Of a stretch of DNA of 64,000 nucleotides, positions 25,388 through 34,311 are shown one piece after another; position 1 is the stretch's first letter; each line of letters begins with the position of its first letter. Made by a program: the position numbers and the translations under genes. The DNA is from Bradyrhizobium sp. BRP22. Its GTDB lineage: Bacteria; Pseudomonadota; Alphaproteobacteria; Rhizobiales; Xanthobacteraceae. A model generated the notes under the pieces. The model was not told the origin of the DNA. It ran no database searches and was given only the letters and a program-made list of their open reading frames with translations. Where the stretch lies: NCBI RefSeq assembly GCF_020194175.1, contig NZ_JADYVX010000023.1:1-64000 (forward strand), written 5' to 3'.

Positions 25388-26314
25388 TCACTTGTTGAGG
25401 AAATTCAGCGGCAATCCAGACCGCGCCCAATCCATCGCGATCAGTTCGCCCTTACCCGACAGCGTAATGTAGGCCGTCTTCAGCTCGGGCCCGCCGAATG
25501 CGATGTTGGTGGTGACGCGGTCGCCAGTCGGAACCTGCTCAATCAGGGTACCGTCAGGGGAGATCACCGAGATGCAGCCCGAGACCAGGGTCGCCACACA
25601 GACATTGCCACTCGCTTCCACCGCGAGCGAATCGAACATCTGGTAGCCGCCGAGCCCCGCGACCGGCTTGCCGCGTTCGCCGCGATAGATCACCTCACGC
25701 GGCTTCACTGTGCCCGGCTCGGAAAGCTCATAGGCCCAGAGCCGCGCGGTCGGCGTCTCGGCGATGTAGACCGTGTTCTCGTCCGGCGACAGGCCGATGC
25801 CGTTGGCCGGCAGCAGGCCGTGCACGCCTTCGACGATCTCCTTCATGCCGGGCTTGATGTAGTAGAATGCGCCGACATCCATCTCGCGGGCGCGGCGCTT
25901 GCCGAGATCGGAGAACCAGAGCCCGCCGTGCTTGTCGAAGACGAGGTCGTTCGGTCCCCGCAGGGGATGCTCGCCGCATTTGTCGACGACGGTCTCGACC
26001 TTGCCCGACTGCAGGTCGACGCGCTGGATCGAGCCGCCGAGATAGTCTTCCGGCTGCGGCCCCGGCATGATCATGTTGCGCGTCGGAATCCAGCTGAAGC
26101 CGCCATTGTTGCAGACATACATCTTGCCGTCGGGACCGAGCGCCGCACCATTGGGGCCGCCGGGAATCTGCGCCACCACGTCCTTGCGCCCGTCCGGATA
26201 GACCCGCGTCAACCGCTTGCCGCGGATTTCGACCAGCACCACCGATCCGTCCGGCATCACCACCGGCCCTTCCGGAAATTCGAGATCGGTGGCGAGAACG
26301 CGGATATTGGCCAT
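25388..26314 (-). CDS. SMP-30/gluconolactonase-like protein
   Basis: 308 residues from MANIRVLATDLEFPEGPVV, with SD gggagga just upstream; the longer frame to 26500 is repeat sequence. It is a six-bladed beta-propeller of the SMP-30/LRE family, divalent-metal lactonases acting on sugar lactones. LEFPEGPV gives the metal-binding Glu, GPNGAALGPDGKMYVCNNGG and GPNDLVFDKHGGLWFSD the blade repeats, and NGIGLSPDENTVYIAET the Asn/Asp pair. The exact lactone is unknown. No sugar catabolic gene is adjacent, so context does not help. Confidence 0.9.
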   Translation of the reverse strand: MANIRVLATDLEFPEGPVVMPDGSVVLVEIRGKRLTRVYPDGRKDVVAQIPGGPNGAALGPDGKMYVCNNGGFSWIPTRNMIMPGPQPEDYLGGSIQRVDLQSGKVETVVDKCGEHPLRGPNDLVFDKHGGLWFSDLGKRRAREMDVGAFYYIKPGMKEIVEGVHGLLPANGIGLSPDENTVYIAETPTARLWAYELSEPGTVKPREVIYRGERGKPVAGLGGYQMFDSLAVEASGNVCVATLVSGCISVISPDGTLIEQVPTGDRVTTNIAFGGPELKTAYITLSGKGELIAMDWARSGLPLNFLNK

Positions 26315-26467
26315 GAAATCCTCCCGGCTGCTTGTGGCTGCAAGGGGATTTTTGAACCGCCCCACGCAACGTGTTGTTGGCGTGGAGTTATGACAAAGAC
26401 GTTCTCGCTTGCCAAGCAAGCGCGGAGGCAGGGCAGCCTTGCGAGATGCCGCAGGATGGATTGAGCC

Positions 26468-26547
26468 GTAGGATGGATAGAGCGCAGCGAAACCGATCAT
26501 CTCACCCAGCGCATTGATGGGTTTCGCTGCGCTCTACCCATCCTAAC
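26468..26547. repeat. Intergenic palindromic repeat, 'gtaggatgggtagagcgcagcgaaaccc' type
   Basis: Near-perfect palindrome: gtaggatggatagagcgcag on the left, ctgcgctctacccatcctaa on the right, and a spacer of about 25 bp carrying gatgggtttcg. A sister copy lies at 44858-44937. Confidence 0.88.
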
Positions 26548-26562
26548 AAGGCTACACGTCCC

Positions 26563-27402
26563 CTACTCCTTCACGGGCACCCAGATCTCGAGGCCGCCAT
26601 TGCCGGTGGCCGGATCGAACGTCTCGTCATAGCGCTCGAAGTTCGGCGCATCCGCCGCCTTCATGCCTGATTGCGGCAGCCAGTGATTCCAGATCGTGTT
26701 CACGGTCCGCCGGATCGTGGAGATGTGCTCGCGATGGGTGAAGACCGCGTATCTCTGCTCGGGGATTCGCACCCGGCTGAACTCGCGCGGCAGATCGGAG
26801 AAGTCGGCGACCTCGACGCCGGCAATGTAATCGAAATTGCCGGCGTCGTCGCCGTTGCAGCAGACGCCATAGGCGACGCTGCCGATGCGGGCGGGAATAT
26901 TGCCGACCGTCTGGTGAAAGCGTTGCCACTGGTTCGGGATGCCGGCGCCGTCGCAATTGCCATGATTATAGCGTTCGCCGACGCCGGCAACGAGGAACGC
27001 CTTGCCGGTCGCAATACGTGGCGGGCTCAGATGATCGAGCATGGTCGAATCCATCATGATCGGCTCCTGTAGCTTGAGCTTGCTGAGGCACGTCGTGGCG
27101 CGAACCGTTTCGGGCGTGACGCCGAAATGGTCGCGGAACGCGCGGGTGAACGCTTCGTGGGAGCCATAGTCCGCATCCAGTGCGAGGCTGAGAATATCAG
27201 GCGCGCCATCCGCGAGCGCACGAGCCGCCTCGCTGAGCCGGCGGGCGCGCACGTAACGCATCACTGAAAATCCCGTCGCCGCCGCAAACGCGCGCACCAG
27301 GTGAAAGCGCGAAACACCGGCGATGCCGGCGATCTCGTCGAGCGTCAGCGGCTGACCAAGATGGCTCTCGATGTACCAGAGCGCCTTCTGGGCTGGATTC
27401 AT
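26563..27402 (-). CDS. AraC-family regulator with GyrI-like effector domain
   Basis: 279 residues. N-terminal AraC double HTH: LTLDEIAGIAGVSRFHLVRAFAAATG and ALDADYGSHEAFTRAFRDHFGVTPE. The C-terminal 165 residues form a GyrI/SOUL-type small-molecule-binding domain (PARIGSVAYGVCCN, FDYIAGVEVADFSDLP, YAVFTHREHISTIRRT, LEIWVPVKE), as in Rob and BmrR-like multidrug sensors. It probably responds to a hydrophobic compound, but no efflux gene is next to it. It is divergent from the LivK-like binding protein gene across 241 bp. Confidence 0.92.
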   Translation of the reverse strand: MNPAQKALWYIESHLGQPLTLDEIAGIAGVSRFHLVRAFAAATGFSVMRYVRARRLSEAARALADGAPDILSLALDADYGSHEAFTRAFRDHFGVTPETVRATTCLSKLKLQEPIMMDSTMLDHLSPPRIATGKAFLVAGVGERYNHGNCDGAGIPNQWQRFHQTVGNIPARIGSVAYGVCCNGDDAGNFDYIAGVEVADFSDLPREFSRVRIPEQRYAVFTHREHISTIRRTVNTIWNHWLPQSGMKAADAPNFERYDETFDPATGNGGLEIWVPVKE

Positions 27403-27643
27403 GGCTGTCGGCCTTCCTTCGAAGCGTCTCCATCATGCGCGATCGCACCGTGCGCCGTTTGACAGTCCTTGCTGTCTCGCACTGACCAGAGCGTGGTTCC
27501 GCCCCACGGAAATTGCAACCCACCCTGTCGCTGGCAAGGCAAAGCCAATCGTGCATACTCGCTGACGCATCGATCCGACGGCTCACCTCAAGCTGCCCAT
27601 AATCAAGACTGCAAGAGCCGCGGCACAAATGTCAGGGAGGACA

Positions 27644-28876
27644 ATGATGCACCACCGACGCTCGAACTACGCCCAATCCATGCTGCTCGCGGGACTTCTG
27701 GCTGTCGCGCTCGCGGGAACAGCCAGCGCGCAAAAGAAATACGACCCCGGTGCCACCGACACCGAAATCAAGATCGGCAACATCATGCCCTACTCCGGCC
27801 CGGCTTCCGCCTACGCCACGATCGGCAAGACGGAAGCGGCCTATTTCAACAAGCTCAACGCGGAAGGCGGCATCAACGGCCGCAAGGTCAACTTCATCAG
27901 CTATGACGACGCCTACAGCCCGCCGAAGACCGTCGAGCAGGCACGCAAGCTCGTCGAGAACGACGAGGTGCTGTTGATCTTCAACCCGCTGGGCACCCCG
28001 GGCAACACCGCAATCCAGAAATACATGAATTCAAAGAAGGTGCCGCAACTCTTCGTCTCCACCGGCGCCGCGAAGTGGAACGACCCGAAGAACTCGCCCT
28101 GGACCATGGGCTGGCAGCCCAGCTACCAGGTCGAGGCGCGGATCTACGGCAAGTACATCCTGCAGAATTATCCCGGCAAGACGATCGGCGTGCTCTACCA
28201 GAACGACGACTTCGGAAAGGACTATGTGATCGGGCTGCGCGAGGGTCTCGGCGACCAGGCCAACAAGCTGATCATCGTGGAGGCCTCCTACGAGACCAGT
28301 TCACCGACGGTGGATTCGCAGGTGGTGCAGATCAAGGGCGCCAATCCCGACATCTTCGTCAACATCGCGACGCCGAAATTCGCGGCCCAGGCGATCAAGA
28401 AGATCGCCGAGCTGAACTGGCATCCGGTGCAGTTCCTGACCAACGTCTCCGGCTCGATCGGTGGCGTCATGAAGCCGGCAGGCTATGACGCCAGCCAGGG
28501 CATACTTTCCACCGCTTACCTGAAGGATCCCAAGGACGCCGAATGGAAGAATGACCCGGCGATGAACGAGTGGCGGGCATTCATGGCCAAATGGTATCCC
28601 GAAGGCGATCTCGACGATGCCGCCACCGTGTTCGGCTACGGCGTCGCCAAGGGGCTCGAGCAGGTGCTGCGCCAATGCGGCGACAACCTCACCCGTGAGA
28701 ATGTCATGAAGCAGGCAGCCAATCTCGATTTCCAGATCGGCATCTATTTGCCGGGCACCCGCATCAAGACCGGGCCCGGCGACTTCGCACCGATCGAGCA
28801 GCTTCAGATGATGCGCTTCAAGGGCGAGAGCTGGGAACGGTTCGGCCCGGTCATGAGCGGTGAGAAAAGCTCTTAG
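27644..28876 (+). CDS. ABC transporter substrate-binding protein, LivK-like
   Basis: 410 residues from MMHHRRSNYAQSML, chosen for the strong SD gggagg 6 bases before ATG 27644. The signal peptide ends ASA. The type I periplasmic binding fold is clear: TEIKIGNIMPYSGPASAYA, GGINGRKVNFISYDD, LIFNPLGTPGNTA and IGVLYQNDDFGKDY. It belongs to the branched-chain amino acid/aromatic compound group (Peripla_BP_6). No permease or ATPase gene is adjacent, so it is an orphan that must share a transporter elsewhere. Orphans of this family are abundant in Bradyrhizobium. Confidence 0.93.
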   Translation: MMHHRRSNYAQSMLLAGLLAVALAGTASAQKKYDPGATDTEIKIGNIMPYSGPASAYATIGKTEAAYFNKLNAEGGINGRKVNFISYDDAYSPPKTVEQARKLVENDEVLLIFNPLGTPGNTAIQKYMNSKKVPQLFVSTGAAKWNDPKNSPWTMGWQPSYQVEARIYGKYILQNYPGKTIGVLYQNDDFGKDYVIGLREGLGDQANKLIIVEASYETSSPTVDSQVVQIKGANPDIFVNIATPKFAAQAIKKIAELNWHPVQFLTNVSGSIGGVMKPAGYDASQGILSTAYLKDPKDAEWKNDPAMNEWRAFMAKWYPEGDLDDAATVFGYGVAKGLEQVLRQCGDNLTRENVMKQAANLDFQIGIYLPGTRIKTGPGDFAPIEQLQMMRFKGESWERFGPVMSGEKSS

Positions 28877-28896
28877 GACTGCGATTGCTTCAAATC

Positions 28897-28924
28897 GGCG
28901 TATCCCGCTCGCGCGGGACACGCC
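28897..28924 (+). other. Strong RNA hairpin between the binding protein and enolase genes
   Basis: ggcgt-a-tcccgc / gcggga-c-acgcc: an 11-bp stem with one A-C mismatch and a tcgc tetraloop, 20 bp after the stop at 28876. It has no T-tract, so it more likely protects the 3' end of the abundant binding-protein mRNA than terminates transcription. Confidence 0.55.
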
Positions 28925-28945
28925 ATTCCGCCTTGGAGAAACGCC

Positions 28946-30058
28946 ATGAAAATCACAAACGTCCGCGCACACCACATCCGCATCCCCTATGACGCCGGCC
29001 CCGCGAGCTTCAGGCAGGGCGCGTCCGCCATCAACGCGCTGGACATGGTCGTGGTCGAGGTTCAGACCGATGCCGGCCTCACCGGATGGGGCGACGCGTT
29101 TGCCTATGTCTGCCCACGCACGACCTGCGCCGCGATCGAGGAGATGATCGCGCCGCAGGCGCATGGCCTCGACGTGCCCGACGCCTCCGGTATTCCCGCC
29201 GTCATGGAACAGATCCAGCGCAACCTGCATCTGTTTGGCCGTTACGGCATCACGATGTTCGCGATCTCGGCCCTGGACATCGCGCTGTGGGACCTTGCCG
29301 GAAAGATCAAGGGCGTGCCGCTGCATCGGCTGCTCGGCGAGGCCAGGCGCGCAAAGATCCCGGCCTATGCGAGCCTGATGCGGATCGGCACGCCGGAGCA
29401 TATCGCCGGCGAAAGCGAGGCCGCGCTTCGTCGCGGCTATCGCGCGATCAAGCTGCATGAGACCACGACGCCCGCGGTGTTTGCCGCCCGCAACGCGATC
29501 GGCAGCGACATCCCGCTGATGGTCGACATGAACTGTCCGCTGGATGGCCCGACCGCGATTGCTTTCGCGCGAGGCTGCCAGGCGGCAACCCCGATGTTCC
29601 TCGAGGAGCCGGTCTGGCCGCCGGAGGATTTTGCCACGCTCGCCGACGTGCGCGCCAAGGGCGGCCTCGACATCGCGGCTGGCGAGAACGCCTGCACCGT
29701 GCATCAATTCCGGCAGATGATGACGGCGGGCGCCGTCAGCCACGCCCAGCCCTCGGTGATCAAGGTCGGCGGCATCACCGAATTCCTGAGAGTTGCGGCG
29801 CTCGCCGACGAACTCGGTGTCAAGATCGTCCCGCACTCGCCCTATTTCGGACCGGGCTTCCTGGCGACGCTGCACCTGATGTCGATACGGAACGACGGCT
29901 TCATCGAGGTCTTCTACATGAAGCGGCCGGCCTGCCTCTGGCGCGGGCGCACCGATGTCGATGCAAGCGGGAATGTCGAGGTGCCGCAAGGGCCCGGACT
30001 CGGTTATGAGCCCGACCGAGATGTGATGGAGCAATACCGCGTGTCCGAGCGGGGTTGA
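28946..30058 (+). CDS. Mandelate racemase/muconate lactonizing enzyme family protein
   Basis: 370 residues of the enolase superfamily, which abstract a proton alpha to a carboxylate with Mg2+. The capping domain opens IRIPYDAGPASFRQG. In the barrel, RAIKLHETT carries the first base position (KxH instead of KxK). Metal ligands fit Asp in LMVDMNCPLD, Glu in FLEEPVWPPED and Glu in IAAGENACTVHQF. VIKVGGITEF gives a second Lys and KIVPHSPYFGPG a His. It is probably an acid-sugar or hydroxy-acid dehydratase or racemase. It follows the LivK-like gene by 69 bp, so uptake and use of one compound may be linked. A second superfamily member lies at 45812. Confidence 0.88.
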   Translation: MKITNVRAHHIRIPYDAGPASFRQGASAINALDMVVVEVQTDAGLTGWGDAFAYVCPRTTCAAIEEMIAPQAHGLDVPDASGIPAVMEQIQRNLHLFGRYGITMFAISALDIALWDLAGKIKGVPLHRLLGEARRAKIPAYASLMRIGTPEHIAGESEAALRRGYRAIKLHETTTPAVFAARNAIGSDIPLMVDMNCPLDGPTAIAFARGCQAATPMFLEEPVWPPEDFATLADVRAKGGLDIAAGENACTVHQFRQMMTAGAVSHAQPSVIKVGGITEFLRVAALADELGVKIVPHSPYFGPGFLATLHLMSIRNDGFIEVFYMKRPACLWRGRTDVDASGNVEVPQGPGLGYEPDRDVMEQYRVSERG

Positions 30059-30067
30059 CAACTCAGG

Positions 30068-30188
30068 CGTTATTGCGAGCCAACGGGTCGGCGCGAAGCG
30101 CCGCCTGATGACAGGCCCCCCGAAGCAATCCATGCCTCCGCAAGCGGGAAGATGGATCGCTTCGTTGCTGTCGCTGCTCGCAATGACG
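30068..30188. repeat. 'cgttattgcgagc...gctcgcaatgacg' repeat, mosaic form
   Basis: Outer ends tattgcgagc and gctcgcaatgac, inner gaagcaatccatg. The left arm is interrupted by a second palindrome (caacgggtcggcgcgaagcg, then ccgcctgatgacagg). The same inserted piece occurs at 44958-45078, but not at 34138-34222 or 45711-45796. It separates convergent gene ends. Confidence 0.85.
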
Positions 30189-30190
30189 GA

Positions 30191-30565
30191 CTATTTGCCG
30201 CCTTCCTTCGCCGCCGGCGCAGCGTCCTTTGCCGGCGACACGTCCGCTTTCTTCTTCAAGTCCTCTTCGATCTTCTTCTGCGCGGTCAGCAGATCATCCA
30301 CCCGCTTCTGCAAGGTTGCGGATGCACTTTTGAGGCTTTCTATCTGGCGATTGGCGGCATCAAGCTTCTGCTGGTGATCGGTCACAAGCTTCGTGATCGT
30401 CTTGTGCAGAAAGTCGACATTGCTCTGCAGGCAACTCGTTCGCCGCTCCCACGTCTTCTCGACGGTGCATATTTCGATGCCCGGAACATCCTGCGCGTTA
30501 ACTTCGGTGGATCCCAGTGCGCTGGATACAAGCGTCACTGCGGCAAACATCAGCTTAATGTTCAT
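30191..30565 (-). CDS. Secreted coiled-coil protein, hypothetical
   Basis: 124 residues from MNIKLMFAAVTLV, with SD ggagga 5 bases before ATG. The signal peptide ends NAQ. Two cysteines follow early (IEICTVEKTWERRTSCLQ) and may pair. A heptad-rich stretch (VTDHQQKLDAANRQIESLK, ATLQKRVDDLLTAQKKIEE) of about 50 residues predicts a coiled coil, then a Lys/Ala/Pro tail. Possibly a periplasmic scaffold; no family recognised. Confidence 0.75.
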   Translation of the reverse strand: MNIKLMFAAVTLVSSALGSTEVNAQDVPGIEICTVEKTWERRTSCLQSNVDFLHKTITKLVTDHQQKLDAANRQIESLKSASATLQKRVDDLLTAQKKIEEDLKKKADVSPAKDAAPAAKEGGK

Positions 30566-30727
30566 TAAATCCTCCACGCGCTCACGGCAATGTGCTCAAA
30601 GCGCGGCGACATCGCCAGAGATACCACACTGTAACCGCATTCCGGCGTTGTGCTTCGCACATTGCGGGGTGCGGGGGGCTTTTGGGAACTCAAACGTTTC
30701 CACGCATCGGAAGTGGAGAATAATCAG

Positions 30728-30952
30728 ATGGCAACGCGCGAAAAGCGACTGGCACAATTCGATGGCAGCGGCGAGCCTCCGCCGAACGAGATCGTCGAAG
30801 TGCTTTGCGAAGATCAAAGCGGCACATATCAGTTGCCGTTCGCCTGTCGCTTTACCGACGGTCATTGGCTCAATGACGAATCTGGCGGCATGGTCGAGGC
30901 GACCGTGATTGCCTGGCGCTTTCGTCGCGTCAAGCAAACAGGTGCAGCTTAG
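30728..30952 (+). CDS. Conserved hypothetical protein
   Basis: 74 residues from MATREKRLAQFDGSG (ggagaa upstream). Compact and hydrophilic, with PNEIVEVLCEDQSGTYQLPF, CRFTDGHWLND and VEATVIAWRFRR. The alternation of charged and aromatic residues suggests a small beta-rich cytoplasmic protein. A longer frame to 30650 has no SD. No family recognised. Confidence 0.65.
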   Translation: MATREKRLAQFDGSGEPPPNEIVEVLCEDQSGTYQLPFACRFTDGHWLNDESGGMVEATVIAWRFRRVKQTGAA

Positions 30953-31292
30953 GGGAGAACCACAAAGGAGTTGCTACCGTCTGCGCGCAAACCTGAAGTC
31001 CGCGCGGAGATCATGCTGAAATGGAAGGCGCGAGAGAGATGAAGCTTCATCCCTCTCGCACCCGCTCTGTCTCAAAATGCAACGGCAGAGTTCGTCGTCT
31101 TAAGGTTCGGAACGCCGGTGGAACGAAGCGCGTCCGAATCAGTGATCGAGAGCCGTACGCTGTTGTTCACGGCTAGATGTCGGTGCCAATCCGAGCCAGC
31201 GCACCACATGCAGGAGAACAACCAGCGGCCGCAGCCAACGGCCGACCACAAAAGTTAATTCCTCCGGGGACGACATGGTCACTTCCAGGCAG
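30953..31292. other. Gene-free stretch, 340 bp
   Basis: No frame with a protein-like composition, no repeat of the families listed and no terminator-like hairpin seen. Lower GC than the flanking genes in places (gcttcatccctctcgc region). Probably the 3' flank of two convergent genes. Confidence 0.5.
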
Positions 31293-31727
31293 TTACTTCC
31301 AGGGCGTCACGGACGGGACCTGGTCGGTCGCCGGCGGCATGTCGACGGTCTTGAAGTCCGCCGGGCTCACGATCTCCAGATATTCCATGTCCGGTGAGTA
31401 GTCGAAGAGGTAATGCACGATGCCGGGTCGCTGATGCACGACGTCGCCGGCCTGCACCAGCGTCGGCTTATCCTCGTACATGAAGCGCGCCCATCCCTTC
31501 ATCATGATCACGATCTGAAAATCGCAATCATGGCGATGCCAGCCGGTGCCATCCTCGGGCGGACAATCGGGATTGGCCTTGACCAGATGGCAGATCACCT
31601 GGCCGCCGGTGGCATCGGCGATGCCGAGATCGCGGTACAGGAAGAAGTCGCGCAGGCCTCCGCCTTTGAATTCGGTATCGCCTGGTTTGACATGAGAGAA
31701 CTTGCTGACAACGGCATGCTGGTTCAT
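31293..31727 (-). CDS. Cupin-domain protein
   Basis: 144 residues from MNQHAVVSKFSHVKPG, with a strong SD (ggagg, 8 bases). It has a single cupin barrel: TGWHRHDCDFQIVIMMKGWARF carries motif 1 (HxH then Gln in place of Glu), and GDVVHQRPGIVHYLFDYSPD carries motif 2 with its His. Metal binding is thus plausible. Possibly a small dioxygenase, isomerase or sensor; the substrate is unknown. Monocistronic. Confidence 0.85.
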   Translation of the reverse strand: MNQHAVVSKFSHVKPGDTEFKGGGLRDFFLYRDLGIADATGGQVICHLVKANPDCPPEDGTGWHRHDCDFQIVIMMKGWARFMYEDKPTLVQAGDVVHQRPGIVHYLFDYSPDMEYLEIVSPADFKTVDMPPATDQVPSVTPWK

Positions 31728-32054
31728 CTGAAGCCTCCAACGTTCTCGATCGCGAGACCCGCGGCTACGCAAGGCGTCCAAATTTTCGGCAGCGTCGCAT
31801 CGTCGCGTTCACAGCTTGATTTGTGCCATGCGAAATCCGCGCCAGTCGCGCTGCGGTGCGGCGATTTCTGCGCATCGCTGGCGCCAGACGGACGAAGCGC
31901 TTGGAACCAAGCCCGATTTTGAGCGGGGCGATTTTTCGCGGCGCAACCAGCATTCCGCCGCCGCCACTTGCGCGCGGCTCTCGTGGCACAGGGCTTAGGC
32001 AGAACCTGCATCGCAGGTGAGCCCACTGAACGGGCAGCCCGCCGCGAGCACTGC
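31728..32054. other. Gene-free stretch, 327 bp
   Basis: It contains only an arginine-rich shadow frame on the minus strand (about 60 codons ending at 31765, MLVAPRKIAPLKI...), with a purine-poor upstream and no recognisable fold. I would not call a gene. No repeat or operator was seen. Confidence 0.4.
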
Positions 32055-32711
32055 CTAATATTCGACCTCGAGCTCCTCGACGTCGGCCGGCTCGGCCTTG
32101 GCCGCCTCGATCCACTCCCGCATCTCCGGCATCGACATGATGGTGTCGGCATAGGCCGCAAGCGTCGGCTCGAGCTTGACGTCGTAGGTGATGAAGCGGG
32201 TGACGACCGGCGCATACATCGCGTCCGCCATGGTGCGACGCTCGCCGAACAGGAATGGCCCGCCGGACTCCGCGAGACACTCACGCCAGATGGTGCAGAC
32301 CCGGTCGATATCGGCTTGCGCACGCGACCAGATCTTGAAGCCGGGGAAATGGCCTTTCAGATTGACCGGCAGCGAGGCGCGCAGCGTCGTGAAGCCGGAG
32401 TGAACTTCACCGCAGATCGAGCGGCAATGCGCCCGCTTGATGCGGTCTTCCGGCAACAGGCCGGCATTCGGCATGATCTCGTTCAGATACTCGGCGATCG
32501 CCAGCGTGTCCCAGACAGTAGCGCCCTCGTGGCGCAGGCAGGGCACCAGGATCGACGACGACAGCAGCAGGAGTTCCGCGCGGGCCGAGGCGTCGTCAGG
32601 AGCCGTAGTGACCTCTTCGAATTCCAGCCCAGCGAATTTCGCCAGCAGCCAGCCGCGCAGCGACCACGACGAGTAGTTCTTGCTGCTGATGGTCAGTGTG
32701 GTTGTCGCCAT
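32055..32711 (-). CDS. Glutathione S-transferase family protein
   Basis: 218 residues. The N-terminal thioredoxin-like domain has SSKNYSSWSLRGWLLAK, where a serine near residue 13 would activate glutathione, then the cis-Pro in ILVPCLRHEG and WDTLAIAEYLNE. The C-terminal helical domain has CTIWRECLAESGGPFLFG and TMADAMYAPVVTRF, with the N-capping region intact. It resembles the YfcF/zeta-like bacterial GSTs. It could serve detoxification or maleylacetoacetate-type isomerisation. Divergent from phaZ. Confidence 0.9.
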   Translation of the reverse strand: MATTTLTISSKNYSSWSLRGWLLAKFAGLEFEEVTTAPDDASARAELLLLSSSILVPCLRHEGATVWDTLAIAEYLNEIMPNAGLLPEDRIKRAHCRSICGEVHSGFTTLRASLPVNLKGHFPGFKIWSRAQADIDRVCTIWRECLAESGGPFLFGERRTMADAMYAPVVTRFITYDVKLEPTLAAYADTIMSMPEMREWIEAAKAEPADVEELEVEY

Positions 32712-32901
32712 AGGGCCTTTCCCTCACGCCTCGACGTCGACCGCAGGGACTTAAGCCTCCAGCCCATCCGTGCGGATATCACCCCTGCTCATTGCCTGGG
32801 CGCCGATTATCAAGCAGCAAGCCACGTGCCAATTTTAAGGGCGCTTCAAGTCCGCTTTGGCTTCGATATTGCATAGCAACACCGGGCAAGGGCGGTCGCG
32901 T

Positions 32902-34131
32902 ATGATGTCAATGTCAATGATGTACCAAGCCTACCAGAATCACATGGACCTGACGGCACCATGGCGCACGGGGGCAACGGCGGCACTTAGATATCTTAAT
33001 CTGGTACCGCAGGGCGTGTCGGACCGGCTGTTCGGCCGGCTGGCGGCCGCACTCGAACTGATCTCGCGCTCGACCCTGACCTATACCCGCCCTGACTATG
33101 GCATCGGCAGCGTGAGGGTGGGTAATCGGGAATTGGAGGTACGGGAGGAAGTCGCCTACGCCACGCCGTTCGGATCGCTCCTGCACTTCAAGAAGGTCGA
33201 TGGCCCCGAGCACCCGCGCCTGTTGCTGGTGGCGCCGATGTCCGGTCACTTCGCGACGCTGTTGCGCGGCACGGTTACGACGCTGCTGCAGGATCACGAC
33301 GTCTACATCACCGACTGGCACAATCCGCGCGACATTCCGCTCGACCAGGGCCGTTTCGGGCTCGAGGACTACACCGATCATCTCATCACCTTCCTCGACC
33401 AGCTCGGCCCGCGTGCGCACATGGTGGCGATCTGCCAGCCTTCGGTTTCGGCACTGGCCGCGGCGGCGATCATGTCGGAGGACAATCACCCCGCGCGGCC
33501 GGCGTCGCTGACCTTGATGGCCGGGCCGATCGACACGCGCATCCAGCCGACGAAGGTCAACGATTTCGCCAAGAGCAAGCCGATAAAATGGTTCGAGGAC
33601 AATCTCATCAACTATGTCCCGATCCAGTGCCGGGGCGCGTTCCGGAAGGTGTATCCGGGCTTCGTGCAGCTCACCGCCTTCGTCTCCATGAACCTGGAGC
33701 GGCACATCAAGCAGCACATGGACCTCGCCAATCATCTCGCCAAGGGCGAAAAGGAGAAGGCGAACGTCATCAAGACTTTCTACGATGAATATTTCGCGGT
33801 GATGGATCTGCCGGCGGAATTCTACATCGAAACCGTGCACGACGTGTTCCAGGAACACCTGCTGCCCCAGGGCAGACTGATGCACCGAGGCCGGCCCGTG
33901 AATCCCGCTGCGATCAGGCGCATGGGTCTGATGACAGTCGAAGGCGAGCGCGACGACATCTGCTCGATCGGCCAGACGCTGGCGGCGCAAGACCTCTGCG
34001 CCGGCGTGCGCGGCTATCGCAAGGTGCATCACATGCAGGCCGGCGTCGGCCATTACGGCGTGTTCAGCGGCAAGCGCTGGAACAACGAGATCTACCCACT
34101 GTTGCGCGATTTCGTGCACGTGAATTCGTGA
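32902..34131 (+). CDS. phaZ: Intracellular polyhydroxyalkanoate depolymerase
   Basis: 409 residues from ATG 32902; several in-frame ATGs (32905, 32911, 32917) follow, and the family usually begins near the one at 32917 (MMYQAYQNH). It degrades stored PHB granules to hydroxybutyrate or oligomers. The alpha/beta-hydrolase core carries a cysteine nucleophile in HMVAICQPSVSALAA, as in PhaZ1 of Cupriavidus, with Asp in VEGERDDICSIGQT and His in QAGVGHYGVFSGKRW. The granule-contact N-terminal region (LTAPWRTGATAALRY) also fits. No PHA synthase gene is nearby. Confidence 0.93.
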   Translation: MMSMSMMYQAYQNHMDLTAPWRTGATAALRYLNLVPQGVSDRLFGRLAAALELISRSTLTYTRPDYGIGSVRVGNRELEVREEVAYATPFGSLLHFKKVDGPEHPRLLLVAPMSGHFATLLRGTVTTLLQDHDVYITDWHNPRDIPLDQGRFGLEDYTDHLITFLDQLGPRAHMVAICQPSVSALAAAAIMSEDNHPARPASLTLMAGPIDTRIQPTKVNDFAKSKPIKWFEDNLINYVPIQCRGAFRKVYPGFVQLTAFVSMNLERHIKQHMDLANHLAKGEKEKANVIKTFYDEYFAVMDLPAEFYIETVHDVFQEHLLPQGRLMHRGRPVNPAAIRRMGLMTVEGERDDICSIGQTLAAQDLCAGVRGYRKVHHMQAGVGHYGVFSGKRWNNEIYPLLRDFVHVNS

Positions 34132-34137
34132 GCTCCG

Positions 34138-34222
34138 CATCATCGCGAGCGCAGCGAAGCAATCCATGCCGCCACTTGCGGAAGCATGGATTGCGTCGTC
34201 GCTATGCTCCTCGCAACGACGG
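34138..34222. repeat. 'catcgcgagc...gctcctcgcaacgacgg' repeat
   Basis: Outer ends catcgcgagcgcagcgaagc and gctcctcgcaacgac, inner arms caatccatg and catggattg around a 15-bp spacer. The plain form of the family. It lies just after phaZ. Confidence 0.85.
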
Positions 34223-34311
34223 CCGGCCGGAGACCCTAGCTACGCAACCCCGCACGCAATAGTCTACCGAGCACGACGACCACCCAGAAAATTGCCCCGG
34301 GAGAAACACCC

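Noticed and set aside
28301..30133. 610-codon open frame on the minus strand
   Set aside because: It covers the antisense of the binding protein and enolase-superfamily genes, and no domain is recognisable.
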